Counted from the first letter of the stretch, positions 48,272 through 60,946 are shown. The stretch: DNA of 64,000 bases from Aquipseudomonas alcaligenes (GCF_900156545.1 NZ_FTNW01000004.1:1-64000); one strand, 5' to 3'. A program made the numbers and translations. The notes: generated by a model from the letters alone, not told the origin.

Positions 48272-49252
48272 ATGCGCACCTACCTCGACAGACTGAAGCT
48301 CTACGATGTGCTGCTCGACCACCTGGTGCATGCGCTGCAGCCAGCGCAGATGGAGCTGCTGCTGCCACACCTGGACGGCCTCATGGACACCGCCGTGCGC
48401 CAGCTGAGCGAGGACGTGCAGGCCTATGCCGAGCGCGACCCGGCCTCCGGCGGGCGCAGCGAGCTGATCCTCGACACCTACGCCTCGTTCAAGGCGGTGC
48501 TCTACCACCGCCTGGCACACCAGGTCTGGCGGCTCGGCGAGCTGCCCGACCGCGAGATCATCGCCCACCGCCTGGCCAATACCGGCAAGCTGCAGTCCGG
48601 GGTGGAGATTCACCCGGCGGCCCGCATCGGCCGGCGCTTCGTGCTGGATCACGGCTTCGGCACCGTGATCGGCGAAACCTGCGAAATCGGCGACGACTGC
48701 TACCTGCTCAGCGGCGTCACCCTGGGCGCCTGCGGCATCGCCGACAACCCCGGAGGCAAGCGCCACCCCAGGCTGGGCCATGGCGTGGAAGTCGGCGCCG
48801 GCGCGCGCATCCTCGGCGCGGTGGACATCGGCGACCACGTGTTCATCAGCCCGGCCTGCGTGATCACCCGCGACGTGCCTGCCAACACCCGTGTCAGCAT
48901 CGCCAACCAGCTGCAGCTACAGCGCTGCGGGCAGGCCGGCGGCCGCGGCTTCCTCGGCGCCTTCGCCCTGGGCGAGCGCCTGCACCTGGTCGGTGAACTG
49001 CCGGACGCCGAGGACATCAGCGTGCTCGATGCCGACCATCACCCACTCGCCTGCCTGCGCCTGGAATGCACGGTGCGCGAGCGCCACCACCGCCAGTATC
49101 GCCTGCGCAATCTCGGCGCCGTGGTGCCTCCGCCCTGCTACCCGTTGCACCTGCGCGTCGATGGCCAGGACATCACCCTGCTCGACCCGCCCGGCCTGAG
49201 CAGCCTGGTGAGCACGGTACTCAAACCCCACCTGCTGAGCCTAGGAGGCTGA
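48272..49252 (+). CDS. Serine acetyltransferase-like protein with C-terminal extension
   Basis: A 326-residue protein. Residues to about 225 form an EpsC/CysE-type acyltransferase with a left-handed beta-helix (GVEIHPAARIGRRFVLDHGFG, VIGETCEIGDDCYLLSGVTLG). The catalytic His-containing segments DHGFG and KRHPRLGHGV are present, so it should make O-acetylserine. About 100 residues at the end (from ACVITRDVPANTRV onward, LHLVGELPDAEDISVLDADH) resemble nothing I know. I start at ATG 48272 with AAGGA eight bases upstream; a GTG at 48257 has no ribosome-binding site. Confidence 0.82.
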   Translation: MRTYLDRLKLYDVLLDHLVHALQPAQMELLLPHLDGLMDTAVRQLSEDVQAYAERDPASGGRSELILDTYASFKAVLYHRLAHQVWRLGELPDREIIAHRLANTGKLQSGVEIHPAARIGRRFVLDHGFGTVIGETCEIGDDCYLLSGVTLGACGIADNPGGKRHPRLGHGVEVGAGARILGAVDIGDHVFISPACVITRDVPANTRVSIANQLQLQRCGQAGGRGFLGAFALGERLHLVGELPDAEDISVLDADHHPLACLRLECTVRERHHRQYRLRNLGAVVPPPCYPLHLRVDGQDITLLDPPGLSSLVSTVLKPHLLSLGG

Positions 49253-49255
49253 CCC

Positions 49256-51635
<2,380 letters not shown>

Positions 51636-51648
51636 ACGCAGCGGCAAG

Positions 51649-51685
51649 AAAAAGCCCCCGGCGGATCGCTCCGCCGGGGGCTTTT
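51649..51685. terminator. Bidirectional terminator between lasB and typA
   Basis: A 13-base stem (AGCCCCCGGCGGA at 51653-51665 with TCCGCCGGGGGCT at 51670-51682) and loop TCGC is flanked by AAAA and TTTT. Confidence 0.9.
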
Positions 51686-51702
51686 CATTGACTGCGCGAG
51701 GA

Positions 51703-53520
51703 TCAGACCTTGCTGCGCTCGTAGCGCTTGCGGTCGTTCTCGTTGAGCATTTTCTTGCGCAGACGGATCGACTTCGGCGTCACTTCCACCAGCTCGTCTT
51801 CGTCGATGAACTCCAGCGCCTGTTCCAGGGTGAATTTCAGCGCCGGGGTCAGCTGGATGGTCTCGTCCTTGCCGGAAGCGCGCATGTTGTCGAGCTTCTT
51901 GGCCTTGGTCGGGTTGATCACCAGGTCGTTGTCGCGGCTGTGGATGCCGGCCAGCTGGCCTTCGTAGACTTCGTCACCCGGGCTCAGGAACAGCTTGCCG
52001 CGGTCCTGCAGGGTTTCCAGGGAGTAGGTCAGCGCGGTGCCGGTGGCCATGGAGACCAGCACGCCATTCTGGCGGTGGGCGACTTCACCAGCCTTGACCG
52101 GACCGTAGTGGTCGAAGGTCGAGGTCAGGATACCGGTACCCGAGGTCATGGTCAGGAAGGCGTTACGGAAGCCGATCAGGCCACGCGCCGGGATCACGTA
52201 TTCCAGACGGATACGGCCCTTGCCGTCAGGGATCATGTTGGTCATGTCGCCCTTGCGCATGCCCATCTGCTCCATCACCGGACCCTGGTGCTGTTCCTCG
52301 ATGTCGATGGTGACGTTCTCGTACGGCTCCTGCTTGACGCCATCCTTCTCGATGATCACCACTTCCGGGCGGCCCACGGCCAGCTCGAAGCCTTCACGGC
52401 GCATGGTTTCGATCAGTACCGAGAGGTGCAGCTCGCCACGACCGGAGACCTTGAACTTCTCGGCGGAATCACCGGCCTCGACGCGCAGGGCCACGTTGTG
52501 CAGCAGTTCCTTGTCCAGACGGTCCTTGATGTTGCGGCTGGTGACGAACTTGCCTTCTTTACCGGCGAACGGCGAGTCGTTGACCTGGAAGGTCATGCTC
52601 ACGGTCGGCTGGTCGACGGTCAGCGGCGGACGGGCTTCGACGTGCTGCGGGTCGCACAGGGTGTCGGAGATGAACAGCTCGTCCATGCCCGATACGCAGA
52701 CGATGTCGCCGGCTTCGGCCTCGGCCACTTCCACGCGCTGCAGGCCGGAGTGGCCCATGATCTTCAGCACGCGACCGTTGCGCTTGGTGCCGTCATCGCT
52801 GATGGCTACCACCGGGGTGTTGGTCTTGATGCGGCCACGGGCAATACGGCCGATGCCGATCACGCCGAGGAAGCTGTTGTAGTCCAGCTGGGAAATCTGC
52901 ATCTGGAACGGGCCGTCGACGTCAACGTCCGGAACCGGCACGTGGTCGATGATGGCCTGGAACAGGGCGTCCATGTTGTCGTCCATCTTCTCGTGGTCCA
53001 TGCCGGCGATGCCGTTCAGGGCCGAGGCGTAGACGATCGGGAAGTCCAGCTGCTCGTCGGTGGCGCCGAGGTTGTCGAACAGGTCGAAGATCTGGTCGAT
53101 AACCCAGTCCGGACGCGCGCCCGGACGGTCGATCTTGTTCACCACCACGATCGGACGCAGGCCGGCCTTGAACGCCTTCTGGGTCACGAAACGGGTCTGC
53201 GGCATAGGGCCGTCCTGGGCATCGACCACCAACAGTACGGAGTCGACCATCGACATCACGCGCTCAACCTCACCGCCGAAGTCGGCGTGGCCGGGGGTGT
53301 CGACGATGTTGATGTTGTAGCCGTTCCACTTGATGGCGGTGTTCTTCGCCAGGATGGTAATGCCGCGCTCTTTTTCCTGGTCGTTGGAGTCCATCACGCG
53401 CTCGGATTCCGCTTCTTTGCGGTCGAGGGTGCCGGAGAGTTTCAGCAGCTTGTCTACCAGGGTGGTCTTGCCATGGTCGACGTGGGCGATGATGGCGATA
53501 TTGCGCAGTTTTTCGATCAC
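51703..53520 (-). CDS. typA: Ribosome-associated GTPase TypA/BipA
   Basis: A 605-residue translational GTPase of the EF-G family that assists ribosome assembly and stress adaptation. The G motifs are [25 protein letters not shown] and [13 protein letters not shown]-like domains and the BipA C-terminal domain ([19 protein letters not shown]) follow. The start codon is GTG at 53520, with GAG about nine bases upstream. It converges on lasB. Confidence 0.96.
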   Translation of the reverse strand: MIEKLRNIAIIAHVDHGKTTLVDKLLKLSGTLDRKEAESERVMDSNDQEKERGITILAKNTAIKWNGYNINIVDTPGHADFGGEVERVMSMVDSVLLVVDAQDGPMPQTRFVTQKAFKAGLRPIVVVNKIDRPGARPDWVIDQIFDLFDNLGATDEQLDFPIVYASALNGIAGMDHEKMDDNMDALFQAIIDHVPVPDVDVDGPFQMQISQLDYNSFLGVIGIGRIARGRIKTNTPVVAISDDGTKRNGRVLKIMGHSGLQRVEVAEAEAGDIVCVSGMDELFISDTLCDPQHVEARPPLTVDQPTVSMTFQVNDSPFAGKEGKFVTSRNIKDRLDKELLHNVALRVEAGDSAEKFKVSGRGELHLSVLIETMRREGFELAVGRPEVVIIEKDGVKQEPYENVTIDIEEQHQGPVMEQMGMRKGDMTNMIPDGKGRIRLEYVIPARGLIGFRNAFLTMTSGTGILTSTFDHYGPVKAGEVAHRQNGVLVSMATGTALTYSLETLQDRGKLFLSPGDEVYEGQLAGIHSRDNDLVINPTKAKKLDNMRASGKDETIQLTPALKFTLEQALEFIDEDELVEVTPKSIRLRKKMLNENDRKRYERSKV

Positions 53521-53653
53521 GATGTCGTCTCGATTGATGATTCTGAAAGCTGTGACCTGGCAGTGTGCCTGGCCGTTGTGAATTCGGGATTACGCGCCGC
53601 GAGGCTGGTCGGGAGGGCGGTGGCGGATGCTGCCACCGAGCAGGCCGGCCCTT

Positions 53654-55111
53654 TTAATGCGGGCGATAGACGCGAACATTGGCATGCCCCTCGCTAAGCA
53701 GATGGTGGGCATGCAGGCGGCTCATGACGCCCCTGTCGCAATACAGCAGGTACTGGCGGGTCTCATCCAGTTCCTTGAAACGGTTGTTCAGCGCGTAGAA
53801 CGGCAGCGCCTGCACCTCGACGCCGTCGAGCTGCAGCGGCTCGTCCTCGGCGGCATCCGGATGACGGATATCGAGGACGATCTGCCCGGCCAGTGCCTCG
53901 GCGACGATCTCGACCTGCAGGTCCTTGCCCAGCTCATCGATCACCTTGTCCACCGTCACCCGCGTCGCACGCTCCAGGGCGCGCTCGAGGATGGCCATGT
54001 CGAACTGGCTCTCCTCATGCTCGATGCGCATGGGCTTGGCCTTGGTGGTCGGGTTGACCGAGATCACCCCGCAGTATTCGGGCATGTTCTTGGCGTATTC
54101 GGCGGTGCCGATGCGCACGGCGGTATCGATGATGTCCTGCTTGTGCGCGGCGATCAGCGGGCGCAGTACCAGGGTGTCGGTGACCGCGTCGATCACCGAG
54201 AGGTTCGGCAGCGTCTGGCTGGACACCTGGCTGATCGCTTCGCCGGTGACCAGCGCGTCGATGTGCAGGTCCTCGGCAATGCGGCTGGCGGCCCGCAGCA
54301 TCATGCGCTTGAGCACCACGCCCATCTGGCTGTTGTCGACCTTGCCGAGAATCTCGCCCACGACTTCTTCAAAAGGCACGCTGATAAAGAGAACGCGGTG
54401 CGAGCTGCCGAACTTCTGCCACAGGTGGTGCGCCACTTCCATCACGCCCAGTTCGTGGGCACGGCCGCCGAGGTTGAAGAAGCAGAAGTGGGTGAGCAGG
54501 CCGCGGCGCATCATCTGGTAGGCGGCGACCGTGGAATCGAAGCCGCCGCTCATCAGCACCAGCGTCTGCTCGATCGAACCCAGCGGGTAGCCACCGAGGC
54601 CCTCGTGCTGGGCATGGACGATCAGCAGGCGGTCATAACGCACCTCGAAGCGCGCCTCGACCTCGGGCTTCTTCAGGTCGATACCGGCGGCACCGCATTC
54701 GCGACGCAGGCGGCTGCCGACATGGGTCGCCAGGTCCACCGAGGAGAAATCATGGGTGTTGCCAGCGCGCTTGCAGCGCACGGCGAAGACCTTGCCGGCG
54801 ATTTGCGCACCAAAGTGCGCACGGCACTTCTCGAAGGTGTCGTCGAAATCGACGTAGGGATACTCGTGCACTTCGAGGAAGTGGGCGACACCCGGTGTAC
54901 AACGTAGGCGCTCGAACATCTCCGCCTGCACCTTCGGCTCGGTCACCCCGCTGATCAGATCAAGGTTGTCCCACTCGCCCTGCACCTCCAACTCGGGGTC
55001 CAGGTCGCGCAGCACCGTGCGGATGTTCTTCGCCAGCTGGCGGATGAACTGCTTGCGCACCGGCCGGCTCTTGATGGTGATTTCCGCGAAGGGTTTGACG
55101 ATCAGTTTCAT
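53654..55111 (-). CDS. thiI: tRNA 4-thiouridine / thiazole sulfurtransferase ThiI
   Basis: A 485-residue enzyme that makes s4U8 in tRNA and, in some bacteria, feeds sulfur to thiazole synthesis. The N-terminal ferredoxin-like/THUMP region is followed by the PP-loop [15 protein letters not shown]-terminal rhodanese domain has the active cysteine in [10 protein letters not shown], so it is the long type. A minus-strand TATAAT with a GC-rich discriminator lies at 55156-55161, a likely -10. Its neighbours typA and glnA are as in P. aeruginosa. Confidence 0.95.
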   Translation of the reverse strand: MKLIVKPFAEITIKSRPVRKQFIRQLAKNIRTVLRDLDPELEVQGEWDNLDLISGVTEPKVQAEMFERLRCTPGVAHFLEVHEYPYVDFDDTFEKCRAHFGAQIAGKVFAVRCKRAGNTHDFSSVDLATHVGSRLRRECGAAGIDLKKPEVEARFEVRYDRLLIVHAQHEGLGGYPLGSIEQTLVLMSGGFDSTVAAYQMMRRGLLTHFCFFNLGGRAHELGVMEVAHHLWQKFGSSHRVLFISVPFEEVVGEILGKVDNSQMGVVLKRMMLRAASRIAEDLHIDALVTGEAISQVSSQTLPNLSVIDAVTDTLVLRPLIAAHKQDIIDTAVRIGTAEYAKNMPEYCGVISVNPTTKAKPMRIEHEESQFDMAILERALERATRVTVDKVIDELGKDLQVEIVAEALAGQIVLDIRHPDAAEDEPLQLDGVEVQALPFYALNNRFKELDETRQYLLYCDRGVMSRLHAHHLLSEGHANVRVYRPH

Positions 55112-55209
55112 GAAATAGCGGGGGCCGGGCAGGATGCCAAAAAACAGGGGCGCGGATTATAGCGGAAATTGTTCAAGCTTTGATCAAAAACAATAAGGAC
55201 CCGCAAAAA

Positions 55210-55224
55210 GCACCAAAAAAGTGC
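55210..55224. promoter_or_regulatory. NtrC-type site, distal
   Basis: GCACC-AAAAA-AGTGC is one base from the GCACC-N5-GGTGC core of NtrC sites. It is centred 31 bases (three turns) from the proximal site, which suits cooperative binding. Confidence 0.6.
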
Positions 55225-55240
55225 GCTTGACGATTACGCA

Positions 55241-55255
55241 GCACCGATTCGGTGC
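55241..55255. promoter_or_regulatory. NtrC-type site, proximal
   Basis: GCACC-GATTC-GGTGC is a perfect core match to the NtrC site (TGCACC-N5-GGTGCA). It lies about 107 bases before the inferred sigma-54 start of glnA, a normal enhancer distance. Confidence 0.78.
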
Positions 55256-55328
55256 GCAAAAATGTTCAAAAAATGGCCACAGCCCGCACAAGCCCTGAGT
55301 TTCAGGCATCCAGCCCATTCCGGGGCAC

Positions 55329-55344
55329 TGGCATGCAATTTGCT
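55329..55344 (+). promoter_or_regulatory. Sigma-54 promoter of glnA
   Basis: TGGCATGCAATTTGCT has the invariant GG (55330-55331) and GC (55342-55343) ten bases apart and matches TGGCAC-N5-TTGC almost fully. Transcription should begin near 55355, about 85 bases before the ATG. Confidence 0.82.
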
Positions 55345-55440
55345 CCCTTGTGAGGCAGCCTGGTCTGGCGGACTATCGCGCCCGGCTTAGCACCAATTCC
55401 GGAGGCAGGCTCAGCCGGCCCCATCCACCTGGAGGACAGC

Positions 55441-56847
55441 ATGTCGAAGTCGATTCAACTGATTAAAGAACACGACGTGAAGTGGGTAGACCTGCGCTTC
55501 ACTGACACCAAGGGCAAGCAGCACCACGTGACCATGCCGGCCCGTGACGCCCTGGACGAAGATTTCTTCGAGCACGGCAAGATGTTCGACGGTTCCTCCA
55601 TCCACGGCTGGAAGGGCATCGAAGCCTCCGACATGATCCTGCTGCCGGTCGACGAAACCGCCGTACTGGACCCGTTCACCGAAGAGCCGACCCTGATCCT
55701 GGTCTGTGACATCATCGAGCCGAGCACCATGCAGGGCTACGATCGTGACCCGCGCTCCATCGCCAAGCGCGCCGAGGCCTTCCTGAAGACCACCGGTATC
55801 GGTGACACCGTCTTCGTCGGCCCGGAGCCGGAGTTCTTCATCTTCGACGAAGTGAAGTTCAAGTCCGACATCTCCGGTTCCATGTTCAAGATCTTCTCCG
55901 AGCAGGGTTCCTGGAACACCGACGCCGACATCGAAGGCGGCAACAAGGGCCACCGCCCGGCCGTCAAAGGTGGTTACTTCCCGGTTCCGCCGTGCGACCA
56001 CGACCACGAAATCCGTACCGCCATGTGCAACGCCATGGAAGAAATGGGCCTGGTCGTCGAAGTTCACCACCACGAAGTGGCGACTGCCGGTCAGAACGAA
56101 ATCGGCGTGAAGTTCAACACCCTGGTCAACAAGGCTGACGAAGTTCAGACCCTGAAGTACTGCGTGCACAACGTGGCCGACGCCTACGGCAAGACCGCTA
56201 CCTTCATGCCGAAGCCGCTGTACGGCGACAACGGCTCGGGCATGCACGTGCACATGTCGATCTCCAAAGACGGCAAGAACACCTTCGCTGGCGAAGGCTA
56301 TGCCGGTCTGTCCGAGACCGCCCTGTACTTCATCGGCGGCATCATCAAGCACGGCAAGGCCCTGAACGGCTTCACCAACCCGTCGACCAACTCCTACAAG
56401 CGTCTGGTCCCGGGCTTCGAGGCTCCGGTGATGCTGGCCTACTCGGCCCGTAACCGTTCCGCGTCGATCCGTATCCCGTACGTTTCCAGCCCGAAAGCCC
56501 GCCGTATCGAAGCGCGCTTCCCGGACCCGGCTGCCAACCCGTACCTGGCCTTCGCCGCTCTGCTGATGGCCGGTATCGACGGCATCCAGAACAAGATCCA
56601 CCCGGGCGATGCTGCCGACAAGAACCTGTACGACCTGCCGCCGGAAGAAGCTGCCAACATTCCGCAGGTTTGCGGCAGCCTGAAGGAAGCTCTGGAAGAG
56701 CTGGACAAGGGCCGTGCATTCCTGACCAAGGGCGGCGTGTTCTCCGACGACTTCATCGATGCCTACATCGAGCTGAAATCCGAAGAAGAAATCAAGGTGC
56801 GCACCTTCGTGCACCCGCTGGAATACGACCTGTACTACAGCGTCTGA
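55441..56847 (+). CDS. glnA: Glutamine synthetase, type I
   Basis: This enzyme makes glutamine from glutamate, ammonia and ATP, the main ammonia-assimilation step. It has 468 residues. Signatures include FDGSSIHGW, the ATP-site [16 protein letters not shown] and the adenylylation site NLYDLPPEE with Tyr397, so activity should be tuned by GlnE. Codon use is strongly biased to favoured codons, as for a highly expressed gene. Two NtrC boxes and a sigma-54 promoter lie upstream, and a terminator follows. Confidence 0.98.
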   Translation: MSKSIQLIKEHDVKWVDLRFTDTKGKQHHVTMPARDALDEDFFEHGKMFDGSSIHGWKGIEASDMILLPVDETAVLDPFTEEPTLILVCDIIEPSTMQGYDRDPRSIAKRAEAFLKTTGIGDTVFVGPEPEFFIFDEVKFKSDISGSMFKIFSEQGSWNTDADIEGGNKGHRPAVKGGYFPVPPCDHDHEIRTAMCNAMEEMGLVVEVHHHEVATAGQNEIGVKFNTLVNKADEVQTLKYCVHNVADAYGKTATFMPKPLYGDNGSGMHVHMSISKDGKNTFAGEGYAGLSETALYFIGGIIKHGKALNGFTNPSTNSYKRLVPGFEAPVMLAYSARNRSASIRIPYVSSPKARRIEARFPDPAANPYLAFAALLMAGIDGIQNKIHPGDAADKNLYDLPPEEAANIPQVCGSLKEALEELDKGRAFLTKGGVFSDDFIDAYIELKSEEEIKVRTFVHPLEYDLYYSV

Positions 56848-56882
56848 TCCAGTCCCGACCGCTCACGCGGCCGGCTTGAAAG

Positions 56883-56908
56883 AGGCCTCCTTCGGGAGGC
56901 CTTTTTTT
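56883..56908 (+). terminator. Terminator of glnA
   Basis: The stem AGGCCTCC / GGAGGCCT with a TTCG tetraloop is followed by seven T residues. Confidence 0.9.
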
Positions 56909-57012
56909 GTCTGCGGATTTTCTTGCGCCAGGCCACGCCGAGCGCCCCTTGTACTTGCCAGGCAGGCGCAGCGGTGCAACCCTTGCTCGCAGAATCATTC
57001 AGGAGCCCGACG

Positions 57013-57573
57013 ATGCGCCTGCTCACCGCCTGCCTGCTCTGCGTCCTCGCCCTGCCGGCCACCGCGCAGATCTACAAATACACCGATGCCAACGGCAACA
57101 CGGTCTTCACCAACCAGCCCCCGGAAGGCCAGGCCAGCGAGTCCGTGGAGCTGAAGCCGACCAATACCGTAGAGGCTCAGCAGCCGGTGGCGGCCGAACA
57201 ACCCAAGGAAGCAGAGGAGAAGCGCGACGCTTACAGCCGACTGGCACTGAAGGACATTCCCAGCGAGGATGCCCTGCGCGCCAACAACGGCACCTTCATG
57301 GTCGGCGTCGACATCGAACCGCGCCTGCGCCCCGGCCACAGCCTGCGCCTGCTCCTGGACGGGCAACCCTATGGCCAGCCCAGCCATGTACCGCGCCTGC
57401 AACTGACCGAGATCGATCGGGGCGAACACACGCTTGCCGTCGAGGTCCTGAGCGGCCAGCGTCAGGTACAGCAAAGCGATTCGGTGACCTTCACCGTGCA
57501 GCGCATCAGCCTGAACAGCCCCGCCCGAGCGAACCCCACTCCACCCAAGCCCACCCCCAAGCCAGCCAACTAA
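57013..57573 (+). CDS. Exported DUF4124 protein, first copy
   Basis: A 186-residue protein with a signal peptide (MRLLTACLLCVLALPATAQ) and the DUF4124 motif IYKYTDANGNTVFTNQPP right after it. A second beta-rich region lies at about 95-165 (LRLLLDGQPYGQP, IDRGEHTLAVEVL), and the tail is proline-rich. AGGAG lies before the ATG. It is paralogous to the next gene. Both lie between glnA and ntrB, as in P. aeruginosa; the function is unknown, probably envelope-related. Confidence 0.82.
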   Translation: MRLLTACLLCVLALPATAQIYKYTDANGNTVFTNQPPEGQASESVELKPTNTVEAQQPVAAEQPKEAEEKRDAYSRLALKDIPSEDALRANNGTFMVGVDIEPRLRPGHSLRLLLDGQPYGQPSHVPRLQLTEIDRGEHTLAVEVLSGQRQVQQSDSVTFTVQRISLNSPARANPTPPKPTPKPAN

Positions 57574-57588
57574 CCCCAAAGGGCTCCC

Positions 57589-58215
57589 ATGCTGCGTCCG
57601 CTGTTCTTTCTGCTGCTCTGCCTCGCCTGCACCATCGCCCAGGCAGGCGTCTACACCTACATCGATGCCGAAGGCAACCGGGTGTTTACGGATCAGCCGC
57701 CGTCGGGACAGGCCGAACGCATCGAGCTGGCGCCGTCCAATGCGATGCAGCCCCAGCAAACCCCACCACCCGCAGTGCCTTATTATCCTGCGGCCAGGGT
57801 AGAGCCGGCCTACGACATCCTGCGCATTCTGGTGCCGGAACCGGATGCGACCATTCGCGATCCGGCCGGCAGCCTGATCGTCACCGTCACCAGCGAACCC
57901 GGCCTGCACTCGGGGCACCGTTTCCGCCTGATCATGGACGGCCAGCCGGTCGGCGAGCCTGGCACCAGCCCGGTTTTCCCCCTGGAGAACATCGACCGCG
58001 GCACCCATCAACTGTCTGCAGAAGTCATCGACAGCCAGGGCCGGATCGTCGAGCGCACGCCGGCACAACCCTTCCACATGAAGCGCATCACCCTGGCGGA
58101 GAAGCGCCGTACCAACCCCTGTAAAAAAGAGGACTGGGGCGTGCGCCTGGAGTGCCCCCTCAAGGACAAGCCAAAAGATCCGCCCAAGGACATTCCGCTG
58201 GTCCCCTTCATCTGA
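57589..58215 (+). CDS. Exported DUF4124 protein, second copy
   Basis: A 208-residue paralogue of the previous protein: signal peptide (LFFLLLCLACTIAQA), DUF4124 motif VYTYIDAEGNRVFTDQPP, then a similar beta domain (FRLIMDGQPVGEP, IDRGTHQLSAEVID). Two cysteines near the end (NPCKKEDWGVRLECPL) could form a disulfide. The gap to its neighbour is 15 bases, so the two are probably one transcription unit. Confidence 0.82.
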   Translation: MLRPLFFLLLCLACTIAQAGVYTYIDAEGNRVFTDQPPSGQAERIELAPSNAMQPQQTPPPAVPYYPAARVEPAYDILRILVPEPDATIRDPAGSLIVTVTSEPGLHSGHRFRLIMDGQPVGEPGTSPVFPLENIDRGTHQLSAEVIDSQGRIVERTPAQPFHMKRITLAEKRRTNPCKKEDWGVRLECPLKDKPKDPPKDIPLVPFI

Positions 58216-58228
58216 AAGCCCGGAGCAA

Positions 58229-58245
58229 TGCACCACTTTGATGCA
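58229..58245. promoter_or_regulatory. NtrC-type site upstream of ntrB
   Basis: TGCACC-ACTTT-GATGCA differs by one base from the full NtrC consensus TGCACC-N5-GGTGCA. A half-site TGCACC follows at 58252. The site lies about 120 bases before the sigma-54-like element. Confidence 0.65.
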
Positions 58246-58362
58246 TTGAGCTGCACCGATTTCTATACTCTCCCTGTTTTGGTTCACTCGATCCGTCGCC
58301 GGCTGCGCCGAAACGCAGCCTGAAGAGCGGCGCCGGGCAAAGATGCGCGTCTTTTCGGGGCC

Positions 58363-58379
58363 TTGGTTTGCTTTTTGCA
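58363..58379 (+). promoter_or_regulatory. Sigma-54-like promoter of ntrBC
   Basis: TTGGTTTGCTTTTTGCA has GG (58365-58366) and GC (58377-58378) separated by exactly ten bases, and keeps TTGG and TTTGCA. It lies 34 bases before the ntrB start. With the NtrC-type site upstream it suggests autoregulation. Confidence 0.6.
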
Positions 58380-58412
58380 TTTTCCAGCCCATCGCCAGGA
58401 CCCAGACCTGCC

Positions 58413-59495
58413 ATGATCAACGACGCGCTGCACCGCCTACTGCTGGATAACCTGACCACCGCAACCATCCTGCTCAACGCCGAGCTGCGCCTGGAATACA
58501 TGAATCCGGCCGCCGAGATGCTGTTGGCGGTCAGCGGCCAGCGCAGCCACGGCCAGTTCATCAGTGAACTGTTCACCGAGTCGCCCGAGGCGCTCAGCTC
58601 GCTGCGCCAGGCCGTGGAACACGCCCACCCTTTTACCAAGCGCGAGGCGATGCTCACCTCGCTGTCCGGCCAGACCATCACCGTCGACTATGCGGTGACG
58701 CCAATCCTCAACCGCGGCCAGACCCTGCTGCTACTGGAAGTGCATCCGCGCGACCGCCTGCTGCGCATCACCAAGGAGGAAGCGCAGCTGTCCAAGCAGG
58801 AGACCACCAAGCTGCTGGTGCGTGGCCTGGCCCACGAGATCAAGAACCCGCTCGGCGGCATTCGCGGCGCGGCGCAGCTGCTGGCCCGGGAGCTGCCGGA
58901 CGACGGACTGCGCGACTACACCAACGTGATCATCGAGGAAGCTGACCGCCTGCGTAACCTGGTCGACCGCATGCTCGGCTCGAACAAGCTGCCGAGCCTC
59001 TCCATGACCAACATCCACGAAGTGCTGGAGCGCGTCGCCAGCCTGATCGAGGCCGAAGCCCAGGGCAGCATCACCCTGGTGCGCGACTACGACCCGAGCA
59101 TCCCCGACCTGCTGATCGACCGCGAGCAGCTGATCCAGGCCGTACTCAACATCGTGCGCAACGCCCTGCAGGCGCTGTCGAGCCAGAGCGACCTGCGCCT
59201 GGGCCGTATCAGCCTGCGTACCCGCACCCTGCGCCAGTTCACCATCGGCCACACCCGCCACCGCCTGGTGGTGAAGATGGAGATCATCGATAACGGCCCG
59301 GGCATTCCGCCAGAGCTGCAGGAAACCATCTTCTACCCCATGGTCAGCGGCCGTCCGGACGGCACCGGCCTGGGCCTGGCCATCACCCAGAACATCATCA
59401 GCCAGCATCAGGGCCTGATCGAATGCGAGAGCCACCCCGGCCACACCGTCTTTTCGATCTTCCTGCCCCTGGACCAAGGAGCCACACCGTCATGA
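58413..59495 (+). CDS. ntrB: Nitrogen regulation sensor kinase NtrB
   Basis: A 360-residue cytoplasmic histidine kinase/phosphatase that senses nitrogen state through PII. An N-terminal PAS domain is followed by the phospho-acceptor segment LAHEIKNPLGGIRGAAQ (His141) and an ATPase domain with IVRNALQAL, DNGPGIPPEL and GTGLGLAI. I start at ATG 58413 (MINDALHRLL). The gene overlaps ntrC at ATGA. Confidence 0.96.
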   Translation: MINDALHRLLLDNLTTATILLNAELRLEYMNPAAEMLLAVSGQRSHGQFISELFTESPEALSSLRQAVEHAHPFTKREAMLTSLSGQTITVDYAVTPILNRGQTLLLLEVHPRDRLLRITKEEAQLSKQETTKLLVRGLAHEIKNPLGGIRGAAQLLARELPDDGLRDYTNVIIEEADRLRNLVDRMLGSNKLPSLSMTNIHEVLERVASLIEAEAQGSITLVRDYDPSIPDLLIDREQLIQAVLNIVRNALQALSSQSDLRLGRISLRTRTLRQFTIGHTRHRLVVKMEIIDNGPGIPPELQETIFYPMVSGRPDGTGLGLAITQNIISQHQGLIECESHPGHTVFSIFLPLDQGATPS

Positions 59496-60925
59496 GCCGC
59501 AGTGAAACCGTCTGGATCGTCGATGACGACCGCTCCATCCGCTGGGTGCTGGAGAAGGCCCTGCAGCAGGAGGGCATGACCACCCAGAGTTTCGACAGCG
59601 CCGACGGCGTGCTGACCCGCCTGACCCGCCAGCAGCCGGATGTGATCATCTCCGACATCCGCATGCCCGGCGCCAGCGGCCTCGACCTGCTGGCCAGGAT
59701 TCGCGACCTCTATCCGCGCCTGCCGGTGATCATCATGACCGCGCACTCCGACCTGGACAGCGCGGTCGCGTCCTACCAGGGCGGCGCCTTCGAGTACCTG
59801 CCCAAGCCGTTCGACGTCGACGAGGCCGTCTCGCTGGTCAAGCGTGCCAACCAGCACGCCCAGGAGCAGCAGGGCCTGGAGGCGCCGGCGGCACTGGGGC
59901 GTACGCCGGAGATCATCGGCGAGGCGCCGGCGATGCAGGAGGTGTTCCGCGCCATCGGCCGCCTCTCCCACTCCAACATCACCGTGCTGATCAACGGCGA
60001 ATCCGGTACCGGCAAGGAACTGGTCGCCCATGCCCTGCACCGCCACAGCCCGCGTGCGGCCGAACCGTTCATCGCGCTGAACATGGCGGCGATTCCCAAG
60101 GACCTGATGGAGTCAGAACTGTTCGGCCATGAGAAAGGCGCCTTCACCGGCGCGGCCAACCAGCGGCGCGGACGTTTCGAGCAGGCTGACGGCGGCACGC
60201 TGTTCCTCGACGAAATCGGCGACATGCCTGCCGATACGCAAACCCGCTTGCTGCGCGTGCTGGCCGATGGCGAGTTCTACCGCGTCGGTGGCCACACCCC
60301 GGTCAAGGTCGACGTGCGCATCATCGCCGCCACCCACCAGAACCTCGAATCGCTGGTGCAGGCCGGCAAGTTCCGCGAGGACCTGTTCCACCGCCTCAAC
60401 GTGATCCGCATCCACATCCCGCGCCTGGCCGACCGCCGCGAGGACATCCCGACCCTGGCCCGCCACTTCCTGGCCCGCGCCGCCCAGGAACTGGCGGTGG
60501 AACCCAAGCTGCTGAAGAGCGAGACCGAGGATTACCTCAAGCATCTGCCCTGGCCAGGCAACGTACGCCAGCTGGAGAACACCTGCCGCTGGATCACCGT
60601 CATGGCCTCCGGTCGCGAGGTGCACATCGATGACCTGCCGCCGGAGCTGTTGAGCCAGCCGCAGGAGAATGCCCCGGCCGCCAATTGGGAGCAGGGCCTG
60701 CGCCAGTGGGCCGACCAGGCCCTGGCGCGCGGCCAGTCGAGCCTGCTGGACAGCGCCGTGCCGGCCTTCGAGCGGATCATGATCGAGACCGCACTCAAGC
60801 ACACCGCCGGCCGCCGCCGCGATGCCGCCGTACTGCTGGGCTGGGGCCGCAACACCCTGACCCGCAAGATCAAGGAACTGGGCATGAAGATCGACGGCGG
60901 CGACGATGACGACGGCGACGACTGA
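59492..60925 (+). CDS. ntrC: Nitrogen regulator NtrC
   Basis: A 477-residue sigma-54 activator. The receiver domain has the phosphorylation site Asp55 in ISDIRMPG. The AAA+ domain has Walker A GESGTGKE, the sigma-54 contact loop GAFTGA and DGGTLFLDEIGDM. A Fis-type helix-turn-helix (DAAVLLGWGRNTLTRKI) lies near the end, and the tail is an unusual Asp-rich stretch (GGDDDDGDD). It should act on the glnA and ntrB sites in this window. Confidence 0.97.
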   Translation: MSRSETVWIVDDDRSIRWVLEKALQQEGMTTQSFDSADGVLTRLTRQQPDVIISDIRMPGASGLDLLARIRDLYPRLPVIIMTAHSDLDSAVASYQGGAFEYLPKPFDVDEAVSLVKRANQHAQEQQGLEAPAALGRTPEIIGEAPAMQEVFRAIGRLSHSNITVLINGESGTGKELVAHALHRHSPRAAEPFIALNMAAIPKDLMESELFGHEKGAFTGAANQRRGRFEQADGGTLFLDEIGDMPADTQTRLLRVLADGEFYRVGGHTPVKVDVRIIAATHQNLESLVQAGKFREDLFHRLNVIRIHIPRLADRREDIPTLARHFLARAAQELAVEPKLLKSETEDYLKHLPWPGNVRQLENTCRWITVMASGREVHIDDLPPELLSQPQENAPAANWEQGLRQWADQALARGQSSLLDSAVPAFERIMIETALKHTAGRRRDAAVLLGWGRNTLTRKIKELGMKIDGGDDDDGDD

Positions 60926-60946
60926 TCACCAGCCAGGTTGACGAAG

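Larger units (their letters stand above)
55112..55440. other. thiI-glnA divergent control region
   Basis: There is no gene in these 329 bases. From left to right the region holds the probable thiI -10 (minus strand), two NtrC-type boxes 31 bases apart, a sigma-54 promoter and the glnA leader. Confidence 0.75.

Noticed and set aside
58330..58360. Terminator before the ntrB promoter
   Set aside because: AAAGA-TGCGCG-TCTTT can pair only weakly and lacks a GC-rich stem, so it is not convincing.
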